Assembly: GCA_014584575.1 (NCBI GenBank)
Contig: JACTMP010000024.1
Coordinates: forward strand, 1-64,000
Source of the DNA: Chloroflexota bacterium
GTDB taxonomy: Bacteria > Chloroflexota > Anaerolineae > Promineifilales > Promineifilaceae
Length of the DNA: 64,000 nucleotides
Direction: 5' to 3'
The notes under the pieces: generated by a model
Told to the model about the DNA's origin: nothing
The model's input: only the letters and a program-made list of their open reading frames with translations
Database searches by the model: none
In this document: piece by piece, positions 54,743 through 63,591 of the stretch
Numbering within the stretch: position 1 is the first letter of the stretch
Layout: each line of letters starts with the position of its first letter
Translations under genes and position numbers: made by a program

Positions 54743-54775
54743 AAGCCCGCCGATTGAGTGACAATCGGCGGGCTT
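54743..54775. terminator. GC-rich hairpin terminator
   Basis: AAGCCCGCCGATT (54743-54755), 7-nt loop, AATCGGCGGGCTT (54763-54775), flanked by A-runs on the left and followed by GGTTT on the right; 13-bp perfect stem. On the minus strand, reading from the V4R gene, the stem is followed by TTTTTTG, a classical intrinsic terminator. Confidence 0.85.
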
Positions 54776-54796
54776 GGTTTACATAATAAATAGTGC

Positions 54797-55432
54797 CTAC
54801 ATCGGATTCTTTTCAATGACGATCACGCCGGCCTCATCCCCCTTGGCAATACAGTGCGTGGGCGTCACGTTATACCGCTTATCGGCGTCAGCAAAGTTCT
54901 CCAGCGCCCCCTGCAAAACACCTACCGCCAGGTAACAAACGGGAGAATCAGAGGTGCGCCCGGTACACATGGGGCACACATGAATGTTCCAATACCAGGC
55001 GTTATCATCTTCTTCCACACTGACGCGCTGGTCGCTCACCTGGTTAAAAAACTTAGCAAAGAATTGTAAACCCAACGATACCCGCCGCTCAAACGAACCA
55101 ATTTTCATGGCCGCGCGGGCCGCTTTGGCGATCTGCCCAAAATGCTCAATGCCATCATTCAGCGTCTTTTTGCCGGCGCGGGTGGCAAAAGCACGCGCCC
55201 CACGTGGCCCATACATATCCCAATAAGCCTGTTGCAGTTTGCCCACATGGTCAAAGGGGAACTCCTTTTTCATATTGTCGGGGGGATAGTTGCCAATATA
55301 TTCCGGGAGTCCAGCCAGATTCAACAGCGAATTGACGCCATTTTTGCCGATGATTTCCTCTGTTGAAATCAAGAGGATGCGCATCCACCTGTTCGGGTAG
55401 AAACAATTTTCATTTTGTGTGCCTGAACTCAT
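54797..55432 (-). CDS. V4R-domain protein
   Basis: 211 residues from ATG 55432 (MSSGTQNENCFYPNRW), with a GGAGG site. The C-terminal half has CPMCTGRTSDSPVCYLAVGVLQG, then about 20 residues, then THCIAKGDEAGVIVIEKNP: the pattern of a V4R (4-vinyl reductase-like) ligand-binding domain with conserved Cys residues. Such domains occur in bacteriochlorophyll enzymes and in sensors of small hydrophobic molecules. The N-terminal half (EEIIGKNGVNSLLNLAGL) matches the usual V4R upstream helix. No photosynthesis gene is nearby, so a small-molecule or metal sensor is more likely. Confidence 0.8.
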   Translation of the reverse strand: MSSGTQNENCFYPNRWMRILLISTEEIIGKNGVNSLLNLAGLPEYIGNYPPDNMKKEFPFDHVGKLQQAYWDMYGPRGARAFATRAGKKTLNDGIEHFGQIAKAARAAMKIGSFERRVSLGLQFFAKFFNQVSDQRVSVEEDDNAWYWNIHVCPMCTGRTSDSPVCYLAVGVLQGALENFADADKRYNVTPTHCIAKGDEAGVIVIEKNPM

Positions 55433-55792
55433 TTTTACCTCCAACAACCGAGTAACCTGTGGATTGAGAGCCTGAGGGTTTCTGAAACCCTTAGCCCTTG
55501 CCTGATTTTAGCAAGAGCGTGTTAATTATATACACCTGTACAAATCTTACATAATCAAAACAGGGTGGATTACCTGGGAAAATTATACTATGTCTACTTG
55601 ACGCCTTCAATGATAGCGCATTTTTTCAAAAAGTGCCTACACTTTATTGACAGGCAAACCAGCCTTTTGTTATGATGCCCATCGTGGGAGTAATGTTTAG
55701 CCAGATTTCCCTATAGTGTGTGCCATAAGCCAGACAACAACTGCCGGACAGTTCCCGGCAGGTGGCCGTTTCTGGCAAAGGAGGAAAACAAA
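55433..55792. other. Intergenic region with promoter
   Basis: 360 bp between divergent genes. It holds a hairpin near 55470-55500 (GAGGGTTTCTGAAACCCTTAG), an AT-rich stretch with possible minus-strand -10 sequences, and the plus-strand promoter at 55647. No open frame is convincing. Confidence 0.5.
55647..55676 (+). promoter_or_regulatory. Sigma70-type promoter of propeller gene
   Basis: TTGACA (55647-55652), 18-bp spacer, TATGAT (55671-55676), giving a leader of about 110 nt before ATG 55793. Perfect -35 and 5 of 6 matches at -10. Confidence 0.65.
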
Positions 55793-56932
55793 ATGTCTCG
55801 TTTGTTGTGGTTATTACGCAGAGTTAGTCCCCTGCTGGTCCTGGTCATTTTTGCGCCATCCGCTGTCCACCACGCCACCGGCCAGCCATTTCCGCTTCCC
55901 GGCCCCGCCGGGCCGCCGGCGGCAACCACCGGAGTAGTTTTTGTGCAATTCCCCGAAGACGGGGGGGGGGGGGTAACAACTACGCTCTATCCGCTGGGCA
56001 GTGACGACGATATGCCCGTTCTGCCCCAGGCCATCCCCCTCTATAGCCAGACAGACCCGCCCCGCTGCCAGACCGACGCCGTCCACGCCTCCCCCAATGG
56101 CGCTGCCCTCCTGCTGCAATACAATTGTGAAGACACCCTCTTTGCCCGGCTGCTAAACCTGAATAACCCCGATGCCGTTCTCCTGTTAAACCAGGGTTAC
56201 TTTATGAACTGGTCGCCGGATGGTGCGTGGCTGCTCTTCCGCGATGTCGAAACGGGCCAGGTATGGCTTATCCCTGTTAGCGGCGGCGAATGGCAGCCGC
56301 TTGACTTACCTGCCGGTACCTATGACGCAGCCTTTGCCCCAGACGGCCAGCGCGTCTTGTATGCGGCCTCAGTTGGCCTGGGTTTTGGCAGCGAGATAGG
56401 CGTTCTGAATCTGGTCGATGGCCGCCTGACTCCCTGGCAAACGTTTCCCAACCAGCTGGTGGCCCATGCCGCCTGGTCGCCGGATGGTAAATACCTGGCT
56501 TATGTGCTGCTGCCGGACACCAACATCCCGTTTGTCATCGGTGAATTGTGGCTGGCTGAACCGACCAGCGGCAAGCAGCTGACGCTGTTGGCCGAAGTGG
56601 ACGCCGGGCATGGTTATGCGCCGGTCTGGTCGCCAGACAGCGCCAGCCTGGTCTACGTGCATCGGGAAAACCCGGATGACATTCAAGCGGACCTTGAGCC
56701 GCTGGCCTTGCGCAGCAATCTGTATCAGGTAGACGTGTATGCCGGTGCGGTAACGCCCATTACCCAATTTGAGGACAGCCTGGTCTATGACGCCGTCTGG
56801 TCGCCGGATGGGCTGCTGGCTTTCACTGCCGACGATGCCGTCTGGATATGGACGCCATCGAAAATGCCTGTGCAAGTCAGCCCACCTGGCATTTACCGCC
56901 ACCCTGCCTGGTTGTCGTCCCCTATGCCGTAA
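55793..56932 (+). CDS. Exported TolB-like beta-propeller protein, G13 tract
   Basis: 379 residues from ATG 55793 (MSRLLWLLRRVSPLLVLVIF) after AAAGGAGG; signal peptide of about 30 residues. The mature part has WD40/TolB-type propeller blades: NWSPDGAWLLFRDVETGQVWL, YDAAFAPDGQRVLYAAS, AAWSPDGKYLAYVLLPD, PVWSPDSASLVYVHRE and AVWSPDGLLAFTADDAVWI. Such proteins are periplasmic or surface scaffolds. A run of 13 G near the start of the mature domain encodes Gly-Gly-Gly-Gly and could slip. Followed 54 bp later by a similar lipoprotein. Confidence 0.88.
   Translation: MSRLLWLLRRVSPLLVLVIFAPSAVHHATGQPFPLPGPAGPPAATTGVVFVQFPEDGGGGVTTTLYPLGSDDDMPVLPQAIPLYSQTDPPRCQTDAVHASPNGAALLLQYNCEDTLFARLLNLNNPDAVLLLNQGYFMNWSPDGAWLLFRDVETGQVWLIPVSGGEWQPLDLPAGTYDAAFAPDGQRVLYAASVGLGFGSEIGVLNLVDGRLTPWQTFPNQLVAHAAWSPDGKYLAYVLLPDTNIPFVIGELWLAEPTSGKQLTLLAEVDAGHGYAPVWSPDSASLVYVHRENPDDIQADLEPLALRSNLYQVDVYAGAVTPITQFEDSLVYDAVWSPDGLLAFTADDAVWIWTPSKMPVQVSPPGIYRHPAWLSSPMP
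55961..55973 (+). repeat. Poly-G tract (13 G) in coding sequence
   Basis: Thirteen consecutive G following GAC within codons of the propeller gene, about 56 codons after its start. A change of one or two bases would truncate the protein. Confidence 0.85.
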
Positions 56933-56986
56933 TCCGTTATCCGTATGCCGTAATCCGAAGTCCGATTACCACCAAAGGAGGCCCAT

Positions 56987-58273
56987 ATGAAACCCCAACA
57001 CCTGTTGCTGAGCCTGGGTTGGCTGATGCTGATAACTGGCTGCACCCCCACACCGGAAACGGTGGCTACGGCGCCTGCCACTCGGCCCGCGAGCGTAGCT
57101 ACAACGCCCGCCCCGGTTATCTCGCCTATTCCTGACACGCCGCTCTTGTTGCCATCTTCTACTTCTACACCCACATTCACCCCGCTCCCCACCCTTTCGC
57201 TGGCCGAATTGGGAGCAACATACACCGCCCAAGCCGCCGCTTACACCCCCCCACCCACCCAAAGGCCCACCTCTACCTTCACGCCAACCCCTACTTTCAC
57301 CCCCATCCCTGGCCCGGTCTGGCCCATCCTCTTTGCTGGCGGGCGTTGCCGGACTGGCGATGCTTATACTAATTGTGGCCAGGATATGGTTGATGAATGG
57401 GGTTGGTACCAGATTCACAGCGATGGCTCCGGGTTAAGGTCTGTGCCTCAGCTCAATCTGGAGCCTGAGTTTCGTATCCAGGCAATCCGTTTCTCCCCTG
57501 ATGGGAACAAAATGGCCTACTGGGCCTGGTCAGAGCAAGGGTACCGGCTATTTCTGGCTGGCCTGGACAACAGCAATCCGCTGGAAATGATAACCACTCC
57601 CTTTGAGCGGTCGGCTTTATTAGGTGGGTTTGATTTTATGCCGGAAACAGATTGCCTGGTGCTGTATTGGCGATTTGACATCAACCAGTCACCAGAGGTT
57701 GAGAAAGTTTCCATAGAACGAGTGTGCCCTGACCGGATGGAACCACAGGTACTGGACGTGATCGAGTTTCCAGATTTATGGCCCCGTTTTGCCCATCACT
57801 ATCTATTGTCTCCTCAAGGGGATGCACTCCTGGCAGTTGGCCCTGATCGCAACTACAACGAATACCTGTACATTCAAGAATTAGAGACTATAGTATCGCC
57901 ACGCCTCTTGTTTACTGCACCTGACCAACAGGGACTGAGTCTGGGGCCGGTATGGTGGCAACCAGATGGGCAGCAGATTGAATTTATTCAGAACGTGATT
58001 CAGCCTGACGACACTGTATCCCTAACTCATTACGTAGTGAGTCGTGATGGCCAAAACGTGCAAAGTCGGCTGGAATTAACGGCAGAATTTGTGCTTGTGA
58101 CCGGAGGTTGGTCGCAGGATGGGCGTGAAATCGCCTTTTTCTCTAGCTTGTTTGACTTCAAACCGGAAACCACCGGCATCTATGTGTTTGATCTCGAGAA
58201 TGGCACCTGGCGGCAAATCCTGGCTGGTTATTATCTCTTCGAGTGGCCGACCTGGATCCCGGAGTTGCCATAA
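56987..58273 (+). CDS. Beta-propeller lipoprotein
   Basis: 428 residues. Lipoprotein signal MKPQHLLLSLGWLMLITGC (lipobox ITGC, Cys 19), a long Thr/Pro-rich linker (about 20-105), then propeller blades such as IRFSPDGNKMAYWAWSEQGYRLFLAG and VTGGWSQDGREIAFFSSLFDFKPE. Ribosome site AAAGGAGG. Anchored outside the membrane; probably binds a partner or polymer. It resembles the preceding propeller gene in design and may have arisen by duplication. The M23 peptidase gene starts 18 bp downstream, so the three are likely one operon. Confidence 0.87.
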   Translation: MKPQHLLLSLGWLMLITGCTPTPETVATAPATRPASVATTPAPVISPIPDTPLLLPSSTSTPTFTPLPTLSLAELGATYTAQAAAYTPPPTQRPTSTFTPTPTFTPIPGPVWPILFAGGRCRTGDAYTNCGQDMVDEWGWYQIHSDGSGLRSVPQLNLEPEFRIQAIRFSPDGNKMAYWAWSEQGYRLFLAGLDNSNPLEMITTPFERSALLGGFDFMPETDCLVLYWRFDINQSPEVEKVSIERVCPDRMEPQVLDVIEFPDLWPRFAHHYLLSPQGDALLAVGPDRNYNEYLYIQELETIVSPRLLFTAPDQQGLSLGPVWWQPDGQQIEFIQNVIQPDDTVSLTHYVVSRDGQNVQSRLELTAEFVLVTGGWSQDGREIAFFSSLFDFKPETTGIYVFDLENGTWRQILAGYYLFEWPTWIPELP

Positions 58274-58291
58274 TCCAATCAGGAGGAAAAA

Positions 58292-60166
58292 ATGATAACC
58301 TTACCCCGGAAAGTCATTTTGTTCGGCGTCTCTATATTATTTTGCCTTCTCGTTTGCTTGCAGCTTATGGCCAAAGCGCCTGCGGCCCAGGCGCAATCCA
58401 CCGAATTTCTCACGCCGCCTTACTTTGGCACAAAGTCAGTCTCAGTCATATTCGACCACGAATACCCGACTCTCTTCGGAGGCACGCCGAGAGATTTACC
58501 AGGCTCTGTACACCGGGATGGATTTACCTACCCGGACGAAGGCACTCCGGGAATATGTGTCGGCTACAGCGGCCACGCGGGTATTGATTACCCGATGACT
58601 TATGACTATGTGCTGGCGGCGCACAGCGGCCAAGTTGTGTTTGCCGGCTGGCAAAACCCGCAAAATCGCCGCGCTGATTTGGGATTGTTGGTAGAGATAC
58701 AAGTGACGAGTGCTTGGAATAATAGCACATATAAGTCTCGTTATGGTCACCTCAGCGCCCTGACGGTGCAAAGCAACCAGACTGTTACCCAAAAGGATGT
58801 CATCGGCATAAGCGGTAAGACGGGCAATGTCGAGGGAGACTCCGGCCTCCATTTACACTTTGAGGTACACAAGCAGCATACCACCGGCGTGTTTTACCCG
58901 GTAAACCCCTATGGTTGGGCCAGTACCAATCCACAGCGACCGGATGATCCCTGGCAACTAGCAGGTCGTCCGGCCAGCGTCAATCTGTGGCAACATCTAC
59001 CCAGTATCAACACATACAGCAGCTGTCCAAAGCTTATGTACATTTCCGGCGCCCCATTGCTGCCATCCAATGCCCCGCCCCTGGCCCCAGACTTAACCAA
59101 CCCGGTACACCGGGTAATAGATGATAGCGACACCAATCGTTTTGTTCAGTTTGGCCCTTCCTGGCAGACAGTAAACAATTGTGGCAGCCAGGGGCAGTGT
59201 TATGGCGGCACGTACCGCTGGCGTGTACGCGCCAGCGGCGACACCTACAACAGCGCTTATGCCCAATGGAGGCCGCGCGTCCATGACCTGGTGGTGGGCA
59301 CATATGACGTCTACGCCTACATTCCCAACCAGCACGCCAATACGGTTCTGGCTTTCTACCGGATTTACCACAATAATAAGCTGCATTGGGCCGGTATTGA
59401 CCAGAGCCGGTTTAACAAGCCCGGCTATTCGCGCACCTGGGCTTACCTGGGGCGGTATGACTTTGACGATGGGCTGAACTTGCTTCAAGCCCAACAGATT
59501 GTCGTTTACCACGATGGCAACGTAGGGCAGGAAATGGCCGCCGATGCGGTGGCACTGGTGCTGGCTGACGGCCCACCAGACCTGAACTTGCCCATTGCCC
59601 TGGGTTCTGACGATGCGGGGCCAAACGCAGAATGGGTATGTCTCTATGGCGAGGACCACAGAGAAATATACCTGGGACATTGTACTACTGGCGCAGAAAT
59701 TGTGAGCGGCTTCCGGTTTAGCAACGTAAACATCCCACAAGGCGCGGTTATTTCCCGGGTGCATGTTCACTTCACCGTGGATGGAAGTCCGGAAATTGAT
59801 CCGCTGCTTTTACGATTTTATGGCGATGAAGACCCGGACTCGCCCACATTTAGCCCGACCAACCGGCCAGAAGACCGTTCACTGACCGTTGCCTGGCGCC
59901 GCTGGTACATACCCGGCACGGATGCATGGTCATGGGAACCGCCGCCACAGCCGCCGCAGATTCGTTACAGTCCAAATTTAGCGTCCATAGCCCAAGAGAT
60001 TGTGAATGATGGGGAATGGCAGCCAGGCAGTTCTGCGCTGACCTTTATTGTCAAACCGCAACCGGGCTTCAGCGGTACAGACCACCGGCGGGTGATGGCT
60101 TATGAAAGACCTGATGCACCGCCCGGCACATATGCGGCGCGGCTGCTGGTCTGGTATGATGAATGA
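58292..60166 (+). CDS. Secreted M23 metallopeptidase with golvesin-like domain
   Basis: 624 residues. Signal peptide of about 35 residues ending AAQAQS. M23 (LytM) peptidase domain: first zinc ligands in GYSGHAGIDYPM (HxxxD near 92), GHLSALTVQSNQTVTQKDVIG, and the HxH motif in LHLHFEVHK (near 188). M23 enzymes cut peptide cross-links of peptidoglycan. A middle domain (about 270-430; YRWRVRASGDTYNSAYAQWRP, YDVYAYIPNQ) resembles the golvesin/carbohydrate-binding fold, and a C-terminal jelly-roll region (about 440-624) follows. Probable role: wall remodelling or lysis of other cells. Ribosome site AGGAGG. Confidence 0.9.
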   Translation: MITLPRKVILFGVSILFCLLVCLQLMAKAPAAQAQSTEFLTPPYFGTKSVSVIFDHEYPTLFGGTPRDLPGSVHRDGFTYPDEGTPGICVGYSGHAGIDYPMTYDYVLAAHSGQVVFAGWQNPQNRRADLGLLVEIQVTSAWNNSTYKSRYGHLSALTVQSNQTVTQKDVIGISGKTGNVEGDSGLHLHFEVHKQHTTGVFYPVNPYGWASTNPQRPDDPWQLAGRPASVNLWQHLPSINTYSSCPKLMYISGAPLLPSNAPPLAPDLTNPVHRVIDDSDTNRFVQFGPSWQTVNNCGSQGQCYGGTYRWRVRASGDTYNSAYAQWRPRVHDLVVGTYDVYAYIPNQHANTVLAFYRIYHNNKLHWAGIDQSRFNKPGYSRTWAYLGRYDFDDGLNLLQAQQIVVYHDGNVGQEMAADAVALVLADGPPDLNLPIALGSDDAGPNAEWVCLYGEDHREIYLGHCTTGAEIVSGFRFSNVNIPQGAVISRVHVHFTVDGSPEIDPLLLRFYGDEDPDSPTFSPTNRPEDRSLTVAWRRWYIPGTDAWSWEPPPQPPQIRYSPNLASIAQEIVNDGEWQPGSSALTFIVKPQPGFSGTDHRRVMAYERPDAPPGTYAARLLVWYDE

Positions 60167-60246
60167 GGCAGAAATTGGTCATCTGCTTTTGACAACCTGT
60201 GGGTCATTTGTTACCATTCGGCGCACAATTGAATAGATAAATAAAA

Positions 60247-60388
60247 CACTTCTTATCCAGAGAGGTCGAGGGACCGGCCCGATGACACCTCAGCAACCGC
60301 CCGGCGGCAGCCGCCAAAGGGAAATGGTGCTAATTCCGGCAGAAGGGTAGCACACTAAACTACCAATGCTTCTGGGAGATGAGCAAGT
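60247..60388 (+). ncRNA. SAM-I (S-box) riboswitch
   Basis: Contains the SAM-I core CTTATCCAGAGAGG (from 60252), GAGGGACCGGCCCGATGACAC (P2/kink-turn side split over 60269-60289), CAGCAACC, and the closing strand GATGAGCAAGTG (60377-60388), which pairs with CACTT-CTTATC (P1). Binding of S-adenosylmethionine stabilises this fold and allows the downstream terminator to form, switching off the methionine-pathway gene behind it. Confidence 0.95.
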
Positions 60389-60409
60389 GGCGCACAGGAT
60401 GATACCCGG

Positions 60410-60444
60410 ACGCCCTTTCTGAATCTGCCAGGAAGGGCGTTTTT
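60410..60444 (+). terminator. Riboswitch expression-platform terminator
   Basis: ACGCCCTTTC (60410-60419) pairs with GGAAGGGCGT (60431-60440), followed by a T-run. It lies 22 bp after the SAM-I aptamer, as expected for transcriptional control. Confidence 0.88.
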
Positions 60445-60540
60445 GATTGGAGATTAGGAGATTAGGAGATTAGGAAATTAGGAGATTGGGAGATTGGGAA
60501 ATCTCTTAATCTCTAATCTCTGCTCTCTAACCTCCCATTT
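60445..60540. repeat. GATTAGGAGATTAG repeat array and inverted copy
   Basis: Several GAGATTAGGAGATTAGG-type units and then GAAATCTCTTAATCTCTAATCTC, forming a long imperfect hairpin between the riboswitch terminator and the start of the metB-like gene. Confidence 0.75.
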
Positions 60541-60554
60541 CCGAGGAAGTAAAC

Positions 60555-61832
60555 ATGACCACAATTGCTTTTTCATCAAATGGGCAAGGGGAGGCTACGG
60601 CCGTCTCCCCTCTCCCTTCACCCGGATCCTCCACCCAGGCCGTCCACGGGGATGTTGCCCGGCGGGGCTGGCAGCCACACCACAGCCTGGTTACGCCCAT
60701 CACCCAGACGGCGACCTATACCTTTAAGGACACGGCCGATCTGTGTGCCTTCATGGAGGCGAAGATGTGGGGCGGCAGTGAGGAGCGGGGGGAATACGGC
60801 CGTTACGGAAACCCCACCGTGCGCAGTGTGGAAAGACGGATTGCTGCTTTGGAAGGGGGTGGGGATGCGCTGCTCTTTCCCACAGGCATGACGGCCGTTA
60901 CCCACACCCTGCTCTCCATCCTGCCCACCGGCAGCCACATCGTCATGACCGACGACTGCTACCGCAAAACGCGCCAGTTTTGTAACACCTTCCTGGCGCG
61001 GCTGGGTATTGAAACAACGGCCGTGCCCATGGGCGATTACGACGCATTGGCCGCCGCCATCCAACCGGAGACACGTGTTGTCCTCAGCGAAAGCCCCACC
61101 AACCCCTACCTGCGCGTGGCCGACCTGGAACGGCTGGCGGCCATTGCCAGGCCGCACAAGCGCGTCAAGACGATCATTGATAGCACCTTTGCCACGCCGG
61201 TGAACCAACGGCCGTTGGCCTTCGGCATTGATCTCGTCATCCACAGCGGCACCAAATACCTGAGCGGGCACAATGACGTGATGGCCGGGGTGGTGGTGGG
61301 CGAAGCCGGGCTGCTGCACGCCCTACGGCAGAGCCAGGGCATGTTGGGCGGCGTGGCCGACCCGCACACCGCCTGGCTGGTGGAGCGCGGCCTCAAGACG
61401 CTGGCGCTGCGGGTGCGCCAGCAAAACGCCAGCGCCCAGGCGGTGGCCGAATTTCTGGAAGCACAGCCGCAGGTGGCGCGGGTCTGGTATCCGGGGCTGC
61501 CGTCCCATCCTGACCACGCCATTGCCCGGCGGCAAATGGACGGTTTTGGCGGGGTGGTCAGCTTTGAGATTGCCCCCATCCCCGGCGAAAATCCGGCGGA
61601 TACCACTTCCCGGTTTATTGACGCCATGACCATCCCTTACATCGCCCCCAGCCTGGGCGGCGTGGAAAGCCTGATTGAGCAACCGGCGTATATGTCCTTC
61701 TACGAGCTTTCCACGGAGGAAAGATTGACAATTGGCATTAAAGATAATCTGGTCAGATTTGCCATTGGCATTGAAGATACGGCGGATATATTGGCGGATT
61801 TAGCGCAAGCATTAAGAGAGATTGGAGATTAG
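60555..61832 (+). CDS. Cystathionine gamma-synthase family PLP enzyme
   Basis: 425 residues. PLP-dependent Cys/Met metabolism enzyme: YGRYGNPTVRSVERRIAALEGG (Tyr/Arg for phosphate binding, about 86-107), FPTGMTAV, IIDSTFATPVNQRP (Asp for the PLP nitrogen), and the Schiff-base Lys in HSGTKYLSGHNDVMAG (near 235). Most similar in style to cystathionine gamma-synthase (MetB), joining cysteine to an activated homoserine for methionine synthesis; O-acetylhomoserine sulfhydrylase or a gamma-lyase cannot be excluded. SAM riboswitch control supports a role in methionine synthesis. The last codons (LREIGD) are encoded by the start of an intergenic repeat. Confidence 0.9.
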   Translation: MTTIAFSSNGQGEATAVSPLPSPGSSTQAVHGDVARRGWQPHHSLVTPITQTATYTFKDTADLCAFMEAKMWGGSEERGEYGRYGNPTVRSVERRIAALEGGGDALLFPTGMTAVTHTLLSILPTGSHIVMTDDCYRKTRQFCNTFLARLGIETTAVPMGDYDALAAAIQPETRVVLSESPTNPYLRVADLERLAAIARPHKRVKTIIDSTFATPVNQRPLAFGIDLVIHSGTKYLSGHNDVMAGVVVGEAGLLHALRQSQGMLGGVADPHTAWLVERGLKTLALRVRQQNASAQAVAEFLEAQPQVARVWYPGLPSHPDHAIARRQMDGFGGVVSFEIAPIPGENPADTTSRFIDAMTIPYIAPSLGGVESLIEQPAYMSFYELSTEERLTIGIKDNLVRFAIGIEDTADILADLAQALREIGD

Positions 61833-61875
61833 AGATTGGAGATTAAGAGGCCAATCTCTAATCTCCAATCTCTAT
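61813..61875. repeat. GAGATTGGAGATTAGAG inverted repeat
   Basis: GAGATTGGAGATTAGAGATTG and, after about 15 bp, CCAATCTCTAATCTCCAATC. It overlaps the last codons of the metB-like gene and fills the gap before aspartate kinase. Confidence 0.75.
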
Positions 61876-61891
61876 ATATTTGGAGTAAACA

Positions 61892-63304
61892 ATGACCCTG
61901 GTTATGAAATTCGGTGGCACATCGGTGGGGAGTGCGGCGGCGATGCGGGACACGGCCGTGCTCATCAGCCAGACCAAACAGGCATGGGGGCAGGTGGTGG
62001 TGGTGGCTTCGGGCATGGGCAGTAAGCCGGAAAAGGTAACTGACCTGCTGTTGAACGGCGCACACGCGGCGGCGGCCGGTGATGGCGAATTATACAAACG
62101 CAACGCGGCCCTGATGCGCCAGATTCATCTGGAAGCGATTGACGATTTGTTGGAGCCGGATGGGGAACGGCAGGCGGTATTGGCGGAAAACGGCCGTTTC
62201 ATAGACCGTTACGAGGCGTTATGCCAGGCCGTCTTTGTCCTGGGTGAACTTAGCCCGCGGGCGCTGGATGCCATGGGCGGCATGGGTGAGCAAATGGCGG
62301 TGCGCATCCTGGCGGCCTATTTACGCCAGCAAGGGTTCCCGGCGGAAGCGATTGACGCCACCGAATTGATTGTGACGGACGACAACTTTTTGAACGCCTC
62401 CCCCCTAAAAGCGGAAACCAATGAGAAGACACGGGGGCGGTTACGGCCGTTGCTATCCGCCAACACCATCCCCATCGTCACCGGCTTCATTGGCGCCACG
62501 AAGGAAGGTATCACCACCACCCTGGGGCGCGGCGGTTCCGACTATACCGGGGCCATTTTGGGCGAGGCGCTGCAAGCGGACGAGGTGTGGATTTGGACGG
62601 ATGTGGATGGAGTGATGACGGCCGACCCGCGCATTGTATCCACCGCCAAAAGTATTCCCAGCCTCAGCTACCGCGAAGTGTCTGAGTTGGCCTTTTATGG
62701 GGCGAAGGTGCTGCACCCCAAAACGATGCGGCCGTGTATTGAAAACGATATTCCGCTGCGCATCAAAAACACCTTCAACCCGGAACATCCCGGCACCGTC
62801 ATTGTGCCCGATACAGGGGCGGCCAACGGCGGCATCAAAGCGGTGACGGCCATTAAGCAGCTCAGTCTGATCACGGTGGAGGGCAAGGGGATGCTGGGTG
62901 TGCCCGGCATTGCCGCCCGCACTTTTGGTGCGGTGGCCCGCGGCGGCCAGAGTGTGTTGCTCATCAGCCAGGCGTCGTCGGAACAATCCATCTGTTTTGC
63001 TGCGCCGGAAAGCGGCACCAAAACCATTATCGGCAGCCTGGAAGCGGAGTTTGCCGAGGAATTGAAGCGGCAGGATATTGACCGTATTTGGGCGTTGGAG
63101 CCGGTCTCCATTGTCACCGTGGTGGGGGCGGGGATGCGACACACGCCGGGTATTGCCGGGCGGTTGTTTATGGCGTTGGGCAATGCCAGCGTGAATGTGG
63201 TGGCCATTGCCCAGGGGTCGTCGGAGTGCAGCATCAGCGTGGTGGTGGCAGATCATGATACGGGCACGGCCGTGTCCCAAATTCACCGGCTCATTGGCAG
63301 CTAG
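61892..63304 (+). CDS. Aspartate kinase
   Basis: 470 residues; phosphorylates aspartate, the first step to lysine, threonine and methionine. Kinase domain: VMKFGGTSVGSAAAM (N-terminal Lys), GFIGATKEGITTTLGRGGSDYTG (near 200-222), TDVDGVMTADPRI. Two C-terminal ACT domains for feedback control: LSLITVEGKGMLGVPGIAA (near 325) and VSIVTVVGAGMRHTPGIAG (near 405). The length and ACT spacing match monofunctional enzymes related to the kinase part of ThrA. Ribosome site GGAG. Following the SAM-regulated metB-like gene, it supplies the same pathway and may be co-transcribed. Confidence 0.96.
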   Translation: MTLVMKFGGTSVGSAAAMRDTAVLISQTKQAWGQVVVVASGMGSKPEKVTDLLLNGAHAAAAGDGELYKRNAALMRQIHLEAIDDLLEPDGERQAVLAENGRFIDRYEALCQAVFVLGELSPRALDAMGGMGEQMAVRILAAYLRQQGFPAEAIDATELIVTDDNFLNASPLKAETNEKTRGRLRPLLSANTIPIVTGFIGATKEGITTTLGRGGSDYTGAILGEALQADEVWIWTDVDGVMTADPRIVSTAKSIPSLSYREVSELAFYGAKVLHPKTMRPCIENDIPLRIKNTFNPEHPGTVIVPDTGAANGGIKAVTAIKQLSLITVEGKGMLGVPGIAARTFGAVARGGQSVLLISQASSEQSICFAAPESGTKTIIGSLEAEFAEELKRQDIDRIWALEPVSIVTVVGAGMRHTPGIAGRLFMALGNASVNVVAIAQGSSECSISVVVADHDTGTAVSQIHRLIGS

Positions 63305-63337
63305 CGTGATATGGTATACTAAGGGTGGAGATGACGC

Positions 63338-63589
63338 ATGAATGATTATTACACCACAACGGGGACAATATCTGACAAAAACACCCTGATTTTGGATGGG
63401 CCAATCCCTCTTCCAGTTGGGCGGGTGCGTATTACGGTTGAAAGAATAATGCCCCCACCAACAGGCGAGCATTTTCTGACGAAACTACACGCCTTACAGA
63501 AATCACTGCGAGCCAGCGGCTACCAATCGCGTACCAAGACTGAGATTGATGATTATATTCAGGCTGAACGAGACAGTTGGGGTGAATAA
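63338..63589 (+). CDS. Putative antitoxin of PIN-type TA pair
   Basis: 83 residues: N-terminal beta-type stretch (TGTISDKNTLILDGPIPLPVGRVRITVE) like small DUF-type antitoxins, and a C-terminal helical tail (RTKTEIDDYIQAERDSWGE) that would bind the toxin. Two bases separate its stop from the PIN gene. A TATACT -10-like element and GGAG ribosome site lie upstream. Identity as antitoxin rests on the neighbour. Confidence 0.8.
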   Translation: MNDYYTTTGTISDKNTLILDGPIPLPVGRVRITVERIMPPPTGEHFLTKLHALQKSLRASGYQSRTKTEIDDYIQAERDSWGE

Positions 63590-63591
63590 GG

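Noticed and set aside
54684..54775. tRNA-like folding in the hairpin cluster
   Set aside because: Stems do not form a cloverleaf and there is no T-loop motif; these are intergenic hairpins and a terminator.
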